Shown one piece after another: positions 17,071 to 25,667 of a stretch of DNA of 64,000 bases (positions are counted from its first letter, which is position 1; each line of letters starts with the position of its first letter). The notes below the pieces were generated by a model. It was not told where the DNA came from. It saw only the letters and a program-made list of their open reading frames with translations, and searched no databases. Both the position numbers and the translations under genes were made by a program. This DNA is from Gemmobacter megaterium (GTDB lineage Bacteria > Pseudomonadota > Alphaproteobacteria > Rhodobacterales > Rhodobacteraceae). The stretch spans positions 1 to 64,000 of the forward strand of contig NZ_FTOT01000011.1 in assembly GCF_900156815.1 (NCBI RefSeq), in the 5' to 3' direction.

Positions 17071-18390
17071 TCAGGCCTCGCGGAAGGCGCGGCGCAGTTG
17101 CGCGGCCAGCGGTTCCACCAGATAGGACCAGACCGACCGTTCGGCCGTGCCCATGAACGCCTCGACCGGCATTCCGGGGGCCAGATCCACCGCCCCCAGC
17201 CGCGCCAGTTCCTGTGGCGGGATGGTCAGTTCCACCAGATAATAGCTTTGCCGCGTGGCCGGATCGGTGATCGCCGCAGGCGAGACCGACACGACCTGCC
17301 CTTCCAGCCGGGGCGTGGTGCGGCTGTTGAAGGCCGCCATGACAACCGTTGCCGGTTGCCCCGGATAGACCTGCGACACCGAGCGCGGCTCGACCCGCAA
17401 CTCGAAGGCCATGCCTTCCTCGAGCGGCAGGATCTCCACCACGGTGGCGCCCTGGGCCAGCACCCCGCCCGTGGTGGTGGCCTGCAACTGATGCACGGTG
17501 CCATCGGTCGGGGCGCGGATCTCGATCCGCTTCAACTGGGCCTGGCGGGTGACGATTTCCAGCGTCAGCTCGTCGATCAGGGCGGTCACGCTGCGCAGTT
17601 CCGTCACCACCTCTTCCTGAAAGCTGCGTTCGGCCTGCAGGGTTTCCAGCTCGATATCGCGGCGGGTGTTGACGCTGCGGGCCAGATCGGCCCCCAGAAC
17701 CGAGATCTGGGCGTGCATGTCCGAGACCGCGCGTTGCAATTCGCTGATCTGGCCTTGCCGCACCAGCCCCTGCGCGCGCAACCGCGACAGCTTGTCGAGA
17801 TCATCCTCGAGCGAGGCAAGCTGATCCCGGCGGGCGGCGATCTGCGCCTCCATCCCGACGATCTGGCTGGCAAGCTGGCCCAGCCGTTCGACCATCTGTT
17901 CGCGCTGGCCGCGCAGCACCTCGGCGCGGGCCAGAAAGATCTGGCGCTGCCCGGCTTCCTGCCGGGTCAGTTCGGGCAAGGGGAACGGCAGGTCGGGGTA
18001 GCGGAACAGCGGCGCCGGCAGGCCCAGCTGTTCGCTTTCCAGCCGGGCCCGGCGGGCCAGCGCCTCGGCCAGCCGGCCGGTGGCCATTTCCAGATTGATG
18101 CGCGGCATGGTCGGGTCCAGCCGCACCAGCACCTGACCGGCCTGCACCCGTTCGCCGTTGCGGACCGCGATTTCGGCAATCTCGCCGCCATCGACGGTCT
18201 GCACCACCTTGGGCTTGCCATGGACAACCACCTGGCCTGCGGCGATCACCGCGCCGTTGATCATGGTCTGGCTGGCCCAGACCAGCAGCACGCCGAACAG
18301 CAGGCCCGTGGCCACCAGGGCTGCCACCACCGTCGAACGCAGGCCATCCTTCAGCACGGGGGCCGGTGCAGTTTGCCGTGTCATGGTCAT
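17071..18390 (-). CDS. Type I secretion membrane fusion protein (HlyD/PrtE family)
   Basis: This 439-aa adaptor has a single N-terminal membrane segment (VVAALVATGLLFGVLLVWA, about residues 21-39), a lipoyl-like half domain (GEIAEIAVRNGERVQAGQVL, about 69-88), a long coiled coil of about 110-290, and the C-terminal beta-barrel region (RVEPRSVSQVYPGQPATVV) characteristic of type I adaptors. It bridges the ABC exporter in the inner membrane and the outer-membrane channel. Its start overlaps the stop of the ABC transporter gene by 4 nt (ATGA), showing co-translation. The length is typical for the PrtE/LipC/HasE group. Confidence 0.92.
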   Translation of the reverse strand: MTMTRQTAPAPVLKDGLRSTVVAALVATGLLFGVLLVWASQTMINGAVIAAGQVVVHGKPKVVQTVDGGEIAEIAVRNGERVQAGQVLVRLDPTMPRINLEMATGRLAEALARRARLESEQLGLPAPLFRYPDLPFPLPELTRQEAGQRQIFLARAEVLRGQREQMVERLGQLASQIVGMEAQIAARRDQLASLEDDLDKLSRLRAQGLVRQGQISELQRAVSDMHAQISVLGADLARSVNTRRDIELETLQAERSFQEEVVTELRSVTALIDELTLEIVTRQAQLKRIEIRAPTDGTVHQLQATTTGGVLAQGATVVEILPLEEGMAFELRVEPRSVSQVYPGQPATVVMAAFNSRTTPRLEGQVVSVSPAAITDPATRQSYYLVELTIPPQELARLGAVDLAPGMPVEAFMGTAERSVWSYLVEPLAAQLRRAFREA

Positions 18391-20264
18391 GCCTCCCGCA
18401 AGGCTGCGCGCACGGCCCGTGCCGGGCGCGGCCGCTTTTGCGATGCGGACCAGATATTGGCCCCTGATCTGGCCGGTTGCCCCTCGGCAGGCGGCGGGGC
18501 GGGCGGGGCGGGTACCACGGCGGGGGCGGGCGGTGGTGCGGTATCGCGGGCAATGGCCGCCGACAGCACCGTCTCCTTGTCGCCGAATTCCGCCGCCATG
18601 CCGCCATGCAGGATCAGCACCTTGTTGACGGCCGCGATCGCGCTTGGCCGATGGGCCATCACCACCACGATGGACCCGGCCTGGCGCAGCGCCAGGATGG
18701 CCCGCGCCAGCGCGGCATCGCCGGCCGCATCCAGATTGGAATTCGGTTCGTCCAGCACCACCAGCGCGGGCGTGCCATAGACCGCCCGCGCCAGGCCGAT
18801 GCGCTGTTTCTGGCCCCCTGACAGCGGGGTCCAGTGGTCCCCCACGCGGGTGGCATATCCTTCGGGCAAGGCCAGGATCATGTCATGGACCCCTGCCATC
18901 TGCGCCGCCGCAATCACGTCGGCATCGCTGGCACCCGCATCAAAGCGGGCGATATTGTCCCGCACCGTGCCCGGCAGCAGATCGACCTGCTGGGGCAGAT
19001 AGCCCACCACCCGGCCCAGCCGCTCGGCGCTCCATTGCGACAACAGCGCACCGCCCAGCCGCACCTCGCCGGCATCCGGCGTCCAGGCCCCGACCAGCAC
19101 GCGCGCCAGGGTGGATTTTCCGGCAGCACTGTTGCCGATCACCCCCAGCCCGTCGCCGGGGTTCAGCCGAAAGCTCATCTGCGTCAGCAGGCGGGGCCGG
19201 TCGGTGCCCGGCCTGCCAGGCGCGAATTTCGTGACCTGCGACACGATCAGCTCGCCCTTGGGCAAGGGCAGATCGACGCTGGCCTGCGGATCGCGCGCCG
19301 CCGGATCGGCAAAGAAGGCCGCCAGACGGCGATGGGCATGCAGCGCCCGCCCGATCAGCCGCCATTGGCCGGTGATCTGATCGACCGGCGCCAGCGCACG
19401 CCCGGCCAGCACGGTGGCGGCAATGATGCTGCCCGCCGAAATCTCGCCTTGCAGGACAAGATAGGCGCCCAGCGACAGGATGGCCGATTGCAGCAACATG
19501 CGAAAGGCGCGCGACACGGCCGCCAGCCCTTCGGACGGATCCTTGCCGATCTGCCCGGCGGCCAGCGCCGCATCCTGCAGGCGCCGCCAGTGCCGGTTGA
19601 CCGCCGGCTCCATCCCCATGGCCACCAGTGTCTGGGAATCGCGGCGGCTGCCATCGGCAAAGCTGCGCGCCGTCGCCTCAAGCGCCCCGGAACGCGACAG
19701 CGACTTGCCCAGGATGGCCCCGTTCGCCAGCGTCAGCGCCAGCCCGGTCAGCGCCCCGCCCACCGTCAGCCAGCCCAGCCAGGGATGCAGCACGAACAGC
19801 ACTCCCAGGAACAGCGGCAGCCAGGGCAGGTCGAACAGCGCCTGGGCGCCGGGGCTGGCAATCGCCCCGCGCAGGGTTTCCAGATCGCGCAGCGGCTGCG
19901 CCTCGTGGTCGGTCGTGCCGGTGCCGCCCTGGATCCAGGCGCGGAAGGTGGCGGTGCCAAGGCCGCGGTCCAGCCGGATGGCCATGCGCCCCAGCAGGCG
20001 CCCGCGCAGGAAATCATACAGCGCCAGAAACCCGTAGAGCACCACCACGATGGCGAACAGGCTGACCAGGGTGGGCACCGACCCGCTGGACAGCACCCGG
20101 TCATAGACCTGCATCATGTAGACCGAGCCGGTCAGCATGAGCACGTTGATGGCCGCGCTGAGCAGGGCAACGACAAGCACCCCCCCGCGCAAGCCGCGCA
20201 GCACGGACTCATAGGCATTGCCGCCGATCCCCGCGCGTGTCTGGTCTGATGGTCGCAAGCGCAT
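18387..20264 (-). CDS. Type I secretion ABC transporter, PrtD family
   Basis: This 625-aa half-transporter has a six-helix membrane domain (about residues 30-300) and a nucleotide-binding domain with Walker A GNSAAGKST (about 366-374), signature LSGGQKQRIGLARA and Walker B ALVVLDEP. It lacks the N-terminal C39-like domain of HlyB and so belongs to the PrtD/AprD group that exports proteases, lipases and other RTX proteins with C-terminal signals. The start is placed at 20264 (MRLRPSDQTRAG); upstream reading is open but lacks a better site. A proline-rich tail of about 50 residues follows the ATPase domain. It is the first gene of the secretion operon. Probable substrates are the RTX protein at 31943 and perhaps the beta-helix protein at 10214 (inference). 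Confidence 0.92.
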   Translation of the reverse strand: MRLRPSDQTRAGIGGNAYESVLRGLRGGVLVVALLSAAINVLMLTGSVYMMQVYDRVLSSGSVPTLVSLFAIVVVLYGFLALYDFLRGRLLGRMAIRLDRGLGTATFRAWIQGGTGTTDHEAQPLRDLETLRGAIASPGAQALFDLPWLPLFLGVLFVLHPWLGWLTVGGALTGLALTLANGAILGKSLSRSGALEATARSFADGSRRDSQTLVAMGMEPAVNRHWRRLQDAALAAGQIGKDPSEGLAAVSRAFRMLLQSAILSLGAYLVLQGEISAGSIIAATVLAGRALAPVDQITGQWRLIGRALHAHRRLAAFFADPAARDPQASVDLPLPKGELIVSQVTKFAPGRPGTDRPRLLTQMSFRLNPGDGLGVIGNSAAGKSTLARVLVGAWTPDAGEVRLGGALLSQWSAERLGRVVGYLPQQVDLLPGTVRDNIARFDAGASDADVIAAAQMAGVHDMILALPEGYATRVGDHWTPLSGGQKQRIGLARAVYGTPALVVLDEPNSNLDAAGDAALARAILALRQAGSIVVVMAHRPSAIAAVNKVLILHGGMAAEFGDKETVLSAAIARDTAPPPAPAVVPAPPAPPPAEGQPARSGANIWSASQKRPRPARAVRAALREA

Positions 20265-20656
20265 CCTGCCCGGCCCGGACGGGCCCTTGGTATTCTGGAG
20301 GTGGTGGGGCGGATCGCGCCCCCGATCCGTGGCAAGATTGTCGAGAATGAGGGCGAAAGCGGGGCGGCAACGGACCTTTTTCTTGATGCCAATTCGTGAA
20401 CAATCCGTTTCCGGCCCGGCAAGGCCGCAGCGACCGGGCACGAAACCGCCCGCCACCGGGCACGAATCGCCCGGCCTGCCCCAGGTGGCCCGGCCCCCGA
20501 TCCCGCAACCCCCGGCAGAGACTACAGGCAAAAGCGAACAACAAACCGCCCTGCAACAGGACTATCGCGCCTGGGTGAACAATCCTCAGGCTGTTGTGGA
20601 CCAGCGGGTAAAAATCTGCGATGTGTTTGTTTTTACACGTGCTCATCGAGACTGCC
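20265..20656. other. Divergent intergenic region, 392 bp
   Basis: This region separates the type I secretion operon (minus) from a VPLPA-CTERM gene (plus) and must hold both promoters. The 11-bp sequence GTGAACAATCC occurs twice as a direct repeat, at 20396-20406 and 20575-20585. A T-rich run with GTGT...ACAC arms lies near 20622-20638, close to the plus-strand start. Nothing else is recognisable. Confidence 0.5.
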
Positions 20657-21988
20657 ATGCGAGTGTTCCCGTTCCCCTCTTCCAGATCCGCCGGGGCCAT
20701 CACACTGGTTCTGGCCGGGCTTTGCCCCACGATCCTTGCTGCGGCGCCGGTGCGGATCGGCCCCGAGGACGGGGCGCGGTTCCGCGGGATCCCCGTCAGC
20801 CAGAGCTTTCGCCCCGATGGCAGTTCGGTGCTGCGGACGGCCGACGGCGCGGTCTGTCTGGTTTCCGCCCGGATCGACATCGCGCAGTCGCGCTATCTGT
20901 CCCCCGAGGGCCAGGCGGTGGCCTTTTCCGATGTGCTGCGCAGCCCGGCCAGCACGGTGCAGATGGCCGCAGCCGCCGGACAGGCGCCCGAGATCCGCAT
21001 CCAGTTGAAATATGCGCTCGCGCCGGGCCAGCCGGTGCAGTTGCAGATCGGCGATGCGGCCCCGATCGACCTGCCCGACTATCTGCGCGAAGCCTCTGGC
21101 GACAGCCTGCGGCTGACCGGGGCGCTGGCCGCGACCGTGGCCAGCAGCCTTGCCAGCGGCGAGACACTGCATCTGACCGCCATCTCGCGCGATACCGGCC
21201 GCCAGGTGACCGACCGGCTGCCCGCCCCGGACCAGACCGCCCTGGCCGGATGCCTGGCCGATCTGGCCAGCGACAGCCCCGATGCGGCACCGGCAGAGGC
21301 CCCGACCCATCTGCATCAGGTCATCGTGGACGCCGCCCCCGACCCCGAGCGGATCGCAACGCCGGGGGACATGCGCGCCTGCGGGATGCCCGAAGTGCCC
21401 GAAACGCTGTATCTGGGGCGCATCCGCTCTGTCACCGGCTTTGTCAGCCATACCGACCGGATGTTCGTGGCCTTCGACGCGGCAGGCACGGTGTCCCATG
21501 CCTGGATCCCCGGCATTTTCGAGACCGGCCTGAAAAACGGCCAGGGCCGCGCGCGGATCAGCCGGGCCGCCGATGGCAATATCCCCGGCACCCCGCATGA
21601 GGTCAGCGGCTGCATCGGGATGCGGTCGGTCGAGATATGCAGCCATCCGCTGGATGATGGCAGCCTGCGGCTGGGCCCCTGCCTGCCCGACCCAGAGCTT
21701 CTGGCCCTGTCCGAGGCGCCGGGCATCCCCGGACTGCCGGTGACCCCGCCCGGCACCCTGCGGACCAGCAGCAGCACCCCGCCGTCCGGCCCTGGCATCC
21801 TGCCGCTGACACCGGGGGGCAGCGATTCCGGGGACAGCACACCAGAGGCGCAGCGGCTGCGGCTGACCACCAGCGAGACCTATGCCGCCGTGCCCATCGC
21901 CCCCGTCCCCCTGCCCGCCTCGGGCCTGCTTCTGGCGGGAACGCTGGCCGGGCTGGCCTGGATGCGCCGCCGCCGCCGGACGGCCTGA
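20657..21988 (+). CDS. VPLPA-CTERM sorted surface protein
   Basis: This 443-aa protein has a signal peptide (GAITLVLAGLCPTILAAA near residues 12-29) and the C-terminal signal VPLPAS, hydrophobic LLLAGTLAGLAW and RRRRRTA. The body has no known enzyme motif; a few Cys residues (for example ACGMPE, GCIGMR, EICSHP, GPCLPD) could form disulfides. A Ser/Pro/Thr/Gly-rich linker (about residues 360-420) precedes the sorting signal, as in cell-surface-anchored proteins. The start at 20657 is chosen because it places the signal peptide at the N-terminus; an in-frame ATG at 20621 adds 12 residues. An exosortase would be needed for maturation and is not encoded here. Confidence 0.78.
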   Translation: MRVFPFPSSRSAGAITLVLAGLCPTILAAAPVRIGPEDGARFRGIPVSQSFRPDGSSVLRTADGAVCLVSARIDIAQSRYLSPEGQAVAFSDVLRSPASTVQMAAAAGQAPEIRIQLKYALAPGQPVQLQIGDAAPIDLPDYLREASGDSLRLTGALAATVASSLASGETLHLTAISRDTGRQVTDRLPAPDQTALAGCLADLASDSPDAAPAEAPTHLHQVIVDAAPDPERIATPGDMRACGMPEVPETLYLGRIRSVTGFVSHTDRMFVAFDAAGTVSHAWIPGIFETGLKNGQGRARISRAADGNIPGTPHEVSGCIGMRSVEICSHPLDDGSLRLGPCLPDPELLALSEAPGIPGLPVTPPGTLRTSSSTPPSGPGILPLTPGGSDSGDSTPEAQRLRLTTSETYAAVPIAPVPLPASGLLLAGTLAGLAWMRRRRRTA

Positions 21989-22080
21989 TCCCGCGCCCGG
22001 CGCGCCCTGGGGCCCAAGGCGCACCGGCGCCTGCCCCCTGCGCCCCGCCCCGGTCCAGCGCGCCCCGCCCGCCCCCGTCC

Positions 22081-22099
22081 GGCCCCCTTGCGGGGGGCC
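22081..22099 (+). terminator. GC hairpin after the VPLPA-CTERM gene
   Basis: GGCCCCC, a 5-nt loop (TTGCG) and GGGGGCC form a perfect 7-bp stem 93 bp after the stop of the gene at 20657-21988, followed by TTCGCC. The T-tract is minimal, so efficiency is uncertain. Confidence 0.45.
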
Positions 22100-22229
22100 T
22101 TCGCCTGCCAGGTGCGGGCCGTCTGGCCTTGATGCCTGCAAGGCCGTGCTTTAGTCATCGGTCATCCGCATTGTGACAGTTGCATGACGTCCCGCAGGGC
22201 ACGGCATATCTCCTCGGAAAGGTTTTTCC

Positions 22230-23822
22230 TTGCTTTCACGCCTCAAGACTTTTCTGCGCCGCCTCAACCCTCTGCCCAAAAGCAAGGGGCTCCGGCTGCG
22301 TGATTATCTGCTTGCCGCGATTGCCAATCCCAGGGAATTCTCCCGCGCCGTGCGGCGCTATCTGAACCGGCGCTCGCGCATGGTCGAGGCGGTGGTGCGC
22401 GCCAGCGAAAATCCGATCCTGCGCGATCCCACGCCAAAGCTGCCGCAATCCTTCGATGCGCTGCTGGCCCGGCTGGCCAGCCAGGTCGGCGTGCTGGAAC
22501 TGGAGCGCAGCGAACGGGACCTGCAGATCGGGGTCGGCGATGTCGATCTGCTGTCGGCCACCACCTTTCTGGCCACCGGCACCCCAGGGGCCAACCTGAC
22601 GCTGGATGGCAAAAAGGTCCATCTGGGGATGGAAAAGATCAAGGCCCGGATCCAGTCGGCCCAATCGGTCGAAATCACCTTCAACGGCCCTGATCTCGAT
22701 CCGATGCAGATCGTGCTCGAAAGCTACCACGAGACCGAGCCTGGAAAATGGATGTCGCCCAACAGCTCCAACCGGGTCATGCGGGCGTATTACGGCGACC
22801 AGCTGGGCCGTCCGGGCCTTGTCACGGCCACAGAGGTCCTGGGGGCGCCCTCGCTGGCCGCCCGCTCTGCGGCGATGCCGGTGGATGCGGTCTATACCTG
22901 GGTCAACCACGAAGATCCCGACTGGCAGGCAATGTACCGCCAATGGTCGGGCGCGCCCGAACCCGAGACCGCGCTGGCACGCAGCGAGGATGCCGAGGCG
23001 CTGTCACGGTTCCACAACAATGACGAGCTGCGCTATTCGCTGCGGGCGCTGGAGCGCAATCTGCCCTGGCTGCGGCGGATCTTCGTGTTTTCCAACTGCG
23101 CCCCGCCGGCCTGGCTGGCCACCGATCACCCGCGCCTGACCTGGGTGCGCCACGAGGAGGTGATGCCCCCCGAGGTGCTGCCCACCTTCAGCTCGCATGT
23201 GATCGAATCCTTCCTGCACCGCATTCCAGGGCTGGCCGAGCGGTTCATCTATCTCAATGACGATTTCTTTGTCATGCGGCCCATGACAAAGCTGGAATTC
23301 TTTACCGAGACCGGACAATCGCAGTCCCGGCTCGAAGGCTATGGCGTGGTGTCTGGCCCGGTGCGCGAAGGCGATCCCGATTACCTGAATGCCGCGCGCA
23401 ATTCCGCCGCCCTGGTGCGCGAAACCTTCGGCTTTGCCCCGACCCAGTTGCACCAGCATGTGCCCTATGCCCTGCTGCGCCCGGTGCTGGACGAGATCGA
23501 GACGCGGTTCGCCGCGCAGATCGCGGCATTCCGCGTCAACCGCTTTCGCCGGCCGACCGATCTGAACATTCCCAGCTTTCTGTATCACCACTATGCCATG
23601 GGCAGCGGGCAGGCGGTGTCCACCCGCAAGGACAGCATCCTGGTCAAGTCAAACGACCTGTTCTGGACCAAGCGACTCAAACAGGCCGAAGACCGGAAAT
23701 ACCATTTCATCTGCATCAACGAAGGCGGCGCCGATGCCGCACCTTCGGGCTGGCACGAAGCTGTGCGCGCCTTTCTGGACACGCGCTTTCCCAAACCGGC
23801 GGCCTGGGAAAACCAGGGCTGA
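22230..23822 (+). CDS. Stealth family hexose-phosphate transferase
   Basis: This 530-aa protein carries the Stealth conserved regions: CR1 VDAVYTWVNHEDPDW (residues about 217-231), CR2 FHNNDELRYSLRALERNLPW (about 260-279), CR3 FIYLNDDFFVMRPM (about 339-352) and CR4 PSFLYHHYAMGSG (about 447-459). Stealth enzymes transfer hexose-1-phosphate units (for example GlcNAc-1-P) and build phosphodiester-linked capsules, so the polymer here may contain phosphate bridges. The start is an unusual TTG at 22230 with GGAAAGG about 8 nt upstream, and no in-frame ATG precedes the conserved part. About 200 N-terminal residues precede CR1, as in many family members. The gene is monocistronic between a plus-strand VPLPA-CTERM gene and a convergent sulfotransferase. 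Confidence 0.9.
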   Translation: MLSRLKTFLRRLNPLPKSKGLRLRDYLLAAIANPREFSRAVRRYLNRRSRMVEAVVRASENPILRDPTPKLPQSFDALLARLASQVGVLELERSERDLQIGVGDVDLLSATTFLATGTPGANLTLDGKKVHLGMEKIKARIQSAQSVEITFNGPDLDPMQIVLESYHETEPGKWMSPNSSNRVMRAYYGDQLGRPGLVTATEVLGAPSLAARSAAMPVDAVYTWVNHEDPDWQAMYRQWSGAPEPETALARSEDAEALSRFHNNDELRYSLRALERNLPWLRRIFVFSNCAPPAWLATDHPRLTWVRHEEVMPPEVLPTFSSHVIESFLHRIPGLAERFIYLNDDFFVMRPMTKLEFFTETGQSQSRLEGYGVVSGPVREGDPDYLNAARNSAALVRETFGFAPTQLHQHVPYALLRPVLDEIETRFAAQIAAFRVNRFRRPTDLNIPSFLYHHYAMGSGQAVSTRKDSILVKSNDLFWTKRLKQAEDRKYHFICINEGGADAAPSGWHEAVRAFLDTRFPKPAAWENQG

Positions 23823-23829
23823 GGCGGAC

Positions 23830-23848
23830 GGGGGCGGGGACCGCCCCC
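23830..23848. terminator. Hairpin between convergent genes
   Basis: GGGGGCGG-GGA-CCGCCCCC is a perfect 8-bp stem in the 35-bp gap between the Stealth gene (ends 23822) and the sulfotransferase (ends 23858). It is symmetric and could stop transcription in both directions, but it has no T-tract. Confidence 0.5.
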
Positions 23849-23857
23849 GGCAGGGCC

Positions 23858-24748
23858 TCAGGACGGCGCGCGTGCCGTCCGGGCCGATTGCGCCAGAAGT
23901 TCGGCGTTTTCGGCATCATAGCGGGCGCGCATTTCCTCGCGCGCGGCCTCGGACAACAGCGCCGGGCGCGGATAGTCGCGGTTCGAGAAATGCTCTTGCA
24001 GGAACTTGCGGAACAGCTTGCGTTCCGCCGGGTTGCGCAGCATCGGGTTGATGCCGCGCGCCAGCTCCAGCCCGCGGTCGCCCACGCTGGGATTGCGCAC
24101 CGGCTTGTAGTCGAACTGGCCGAAGGGGCGCAGATCCGCCGCCGTGGCAGAGGTCAGGAACCGTTCCAGATAGGCGGCCTGCCCGGCGGCGATATCCTCG
24201 TCGAACGAGCGCAGCACGACGTTTTCCGCCCCGAACAGCCCGCAAAGCGCGTCATACAGCGGGCGCCAGGAAAAGCCGTGCAGCCCCAGCCCCATCATGT
24301 AGGTGTCGAAATCGTGCCAGGCCCCTTCATGCACGGTTTGCAGGTAATAGCTTTCCAGAAAGGCGGCCTGGCTGCGGATGTAATAGACCACCCGCCAGGG
24401 CCGGTCCTCGCCCAGGGCCTTTTTCAGATTGGCGCCATGGCGGGCCGCATCGGGGTAAAGATGCGGCGCATCCTGCCGGAACGGGCGGCCAAGCGCGTTT
24501 TCATGCGACAGCACGACACAGCGCATCCGGCGGCTTTCGGCCTCGGCGATCTTGGCGCACAGGCCCTTGGCCCCGGCCTCGACCTCGGCGGCGCGGCCCC
24601 AGCCGATGAATTCGTCGCCATCGCCGCGCGGCATGGGCCAGATACCTGCCTTCTGACACGCCGTGTCCTTGTCGCGCAGATATTTCTGGACAAGCGAGGT
24701 ACCGGTCTTGTGGGCGCCAAGATGCAGGACAAGCGCTTGCAGGGTCAT
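23858..24748 (-). CDS. Sulfotransferase-like P-loop protein
   Basis: This 296-aa protein begins with a sulfotransferase-type P-loop, LVLHLGAHKTGTSLVQKYL (residues 6-24), where GAHKTGTS would bind the 5'-phosphosulfate of PAPS, and continues with the second-strand feature VVYYIRSQAAFLESYYLQ (about 118-135) that corresponds to the 3'-phosphate site. The start at 24748 has AAAGG 7 nt upstream. It lacks signal peptide and membrane segments. It stands alone, convergent with the Stealth gene and divergent from a GT2-like gene, and is one of nine sulfotransferase-fold genes in the window. Acceptor unknown; a glycan is likely from context. Confidence 0.8.
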   Translation of the reverse strand: MTLQALVLHLGAHKTGTSLVQKYLRDKDTACQKAGIWPMPRGDGDEFIGWGRAAEVEAGAKGLCAKIAEAESRRMRCVVLSHENALGRPFRQDAPHLYPDAARHGANLKKALGEDRPWRVVYYIRSQAAFLESYYLQTVHEGAWHDFDTYMMGLGLHGFSWRPLYDALCGLFGAENVVLRSFDEDIAAGQAAYLERFLTSATAADLRPFGQFDYKPVRNPSVGDRGLELARGINPMLRNPAERKLFRKFLQEHFSNRDYPRPALLSEAAREEMRARYDAENAELLAQSARTARAPS

Positions 24749-24881
24749 GGAATGCCTTTCGTTGAACTGTCGGCCCTATCTGGCGCATTCGGCGGCGGCT
24801 GTCAAAGCTGGACGGGCCTTTCCGCCCATGCGCCGCACGGTTAAGACAGACAGGCCCTGCCCTGCCAGCCAAGAGGCCCCC

Positions 24882-25667
24882 TTGCCCGATCCGCATATCG
24901 GCCCCCCCGCCGACCCCGATGCCGCCGGGGCGCTGCCCCGCCTGACCGTTGCCACGGCGATGATGGGGCATGGCCCGGTGCCGGTCCTGCCGCCGCCCGT
25001 GGCCGGTGTGATGCAGGATCTGCATGTGCAGGGGCTGCCCGACCGCTTGCCCCCGGCGCTGGCGGCGCTGGCGGCGCGGCCCGATGTGCGGATCCTGCCC
25101 TGTGCCGGGCGGGGGGCGGCGCGCAGCCGCAATGCCGCCCTGGCCACCGCGCGGGGCGAGATCCTGCTGTTTGCCGATGACGACATGGTGCAGGATCCGG
25201 CCGCGCAAGACCAGGTGCGCGCCGCCTTTGCCGCCGATCCGCGGCTCGATATCCTGTGCGGGCGGCTGCACGGGCCCGACGGGCGCCCGCACAAGGCCTA
25301 TGGCGCCGCAGGCCGGGCGTTGCGGTTCTGGAATGCGGCCAAGGTCGGCACACCGGAAATCGCCGTGCGCCTGGCACGGGTGCGCGCGGCCGGGGTCGCC
25401 TTTGACGAAGGCTTTGGCGCCGGGGCCCAGGTGCCGCTGGGGGATGAATATGTCTTCCTGATGGATTGCCGCCGCGCGGGTCTGGCCGGGCGGCATGTCG
25501 CGCTGGGGCTGGGGGTGCATCCGCCCCACAGTTCCGGGCTGGCCTTCGGGCCCGAAACGCTGGGCTGGCGCCGGGCGGTGTTCCGCCGCGCGCTGGGGTG
25601 GTACTGGCGCCCGGCCTTTGCCCTGTTCCTGTTCAGGAACCGCCATCGCCTGCAGAGGGCGTCCTGA
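24882..25667 (+). CDS. Family 2 glycosyltransferase-like protein
   Basis: This protein of about 261 aa has the core of a GT2 catalytic domain (AARSRNAALATARGEILLFADDDMVQDP) with a clear DDD-type metal site, and an acceptor region FGAGAQVPLGDEYVFLMDC. The usual N-terminal VSVIVP..N strand is replaced by RLTVATAMMGHGP, so the nucleotide-binding half is atypical. Start choice is uncertain: a TTG at 24882 has AAGAGG at good spacing and is preferred; an ATG at 24828 has no ribosome-binding site. The final 35 bp overlap the end of the convergent GT2 gene. It could transfer a sugar to the surface polymer; the donor is unknown. Confidence 0.65.
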   Translation: MPDPHIGPPADPDAAGALPRLTVATAMMGHGPVPVLPPPVAGVMQDLHVQGLPDRLPPALAALAARPDVRILPCAGRGAARSRNAALATARGEILLFADDDMVQDPAAQDQVRAAFAADPRLDILCGRLHGPDGRPHKAYGAAGRALRFWNAAKVGTPEIAVRLARVRAAGVAFDEGFGAGAQVPLGDEYVFLMDCRRAGLAGRHVALGLGVHPPHSSGLAFGPETLGWRRAVFRRALGWYWRPAFALFLFRNRHRLQRAS

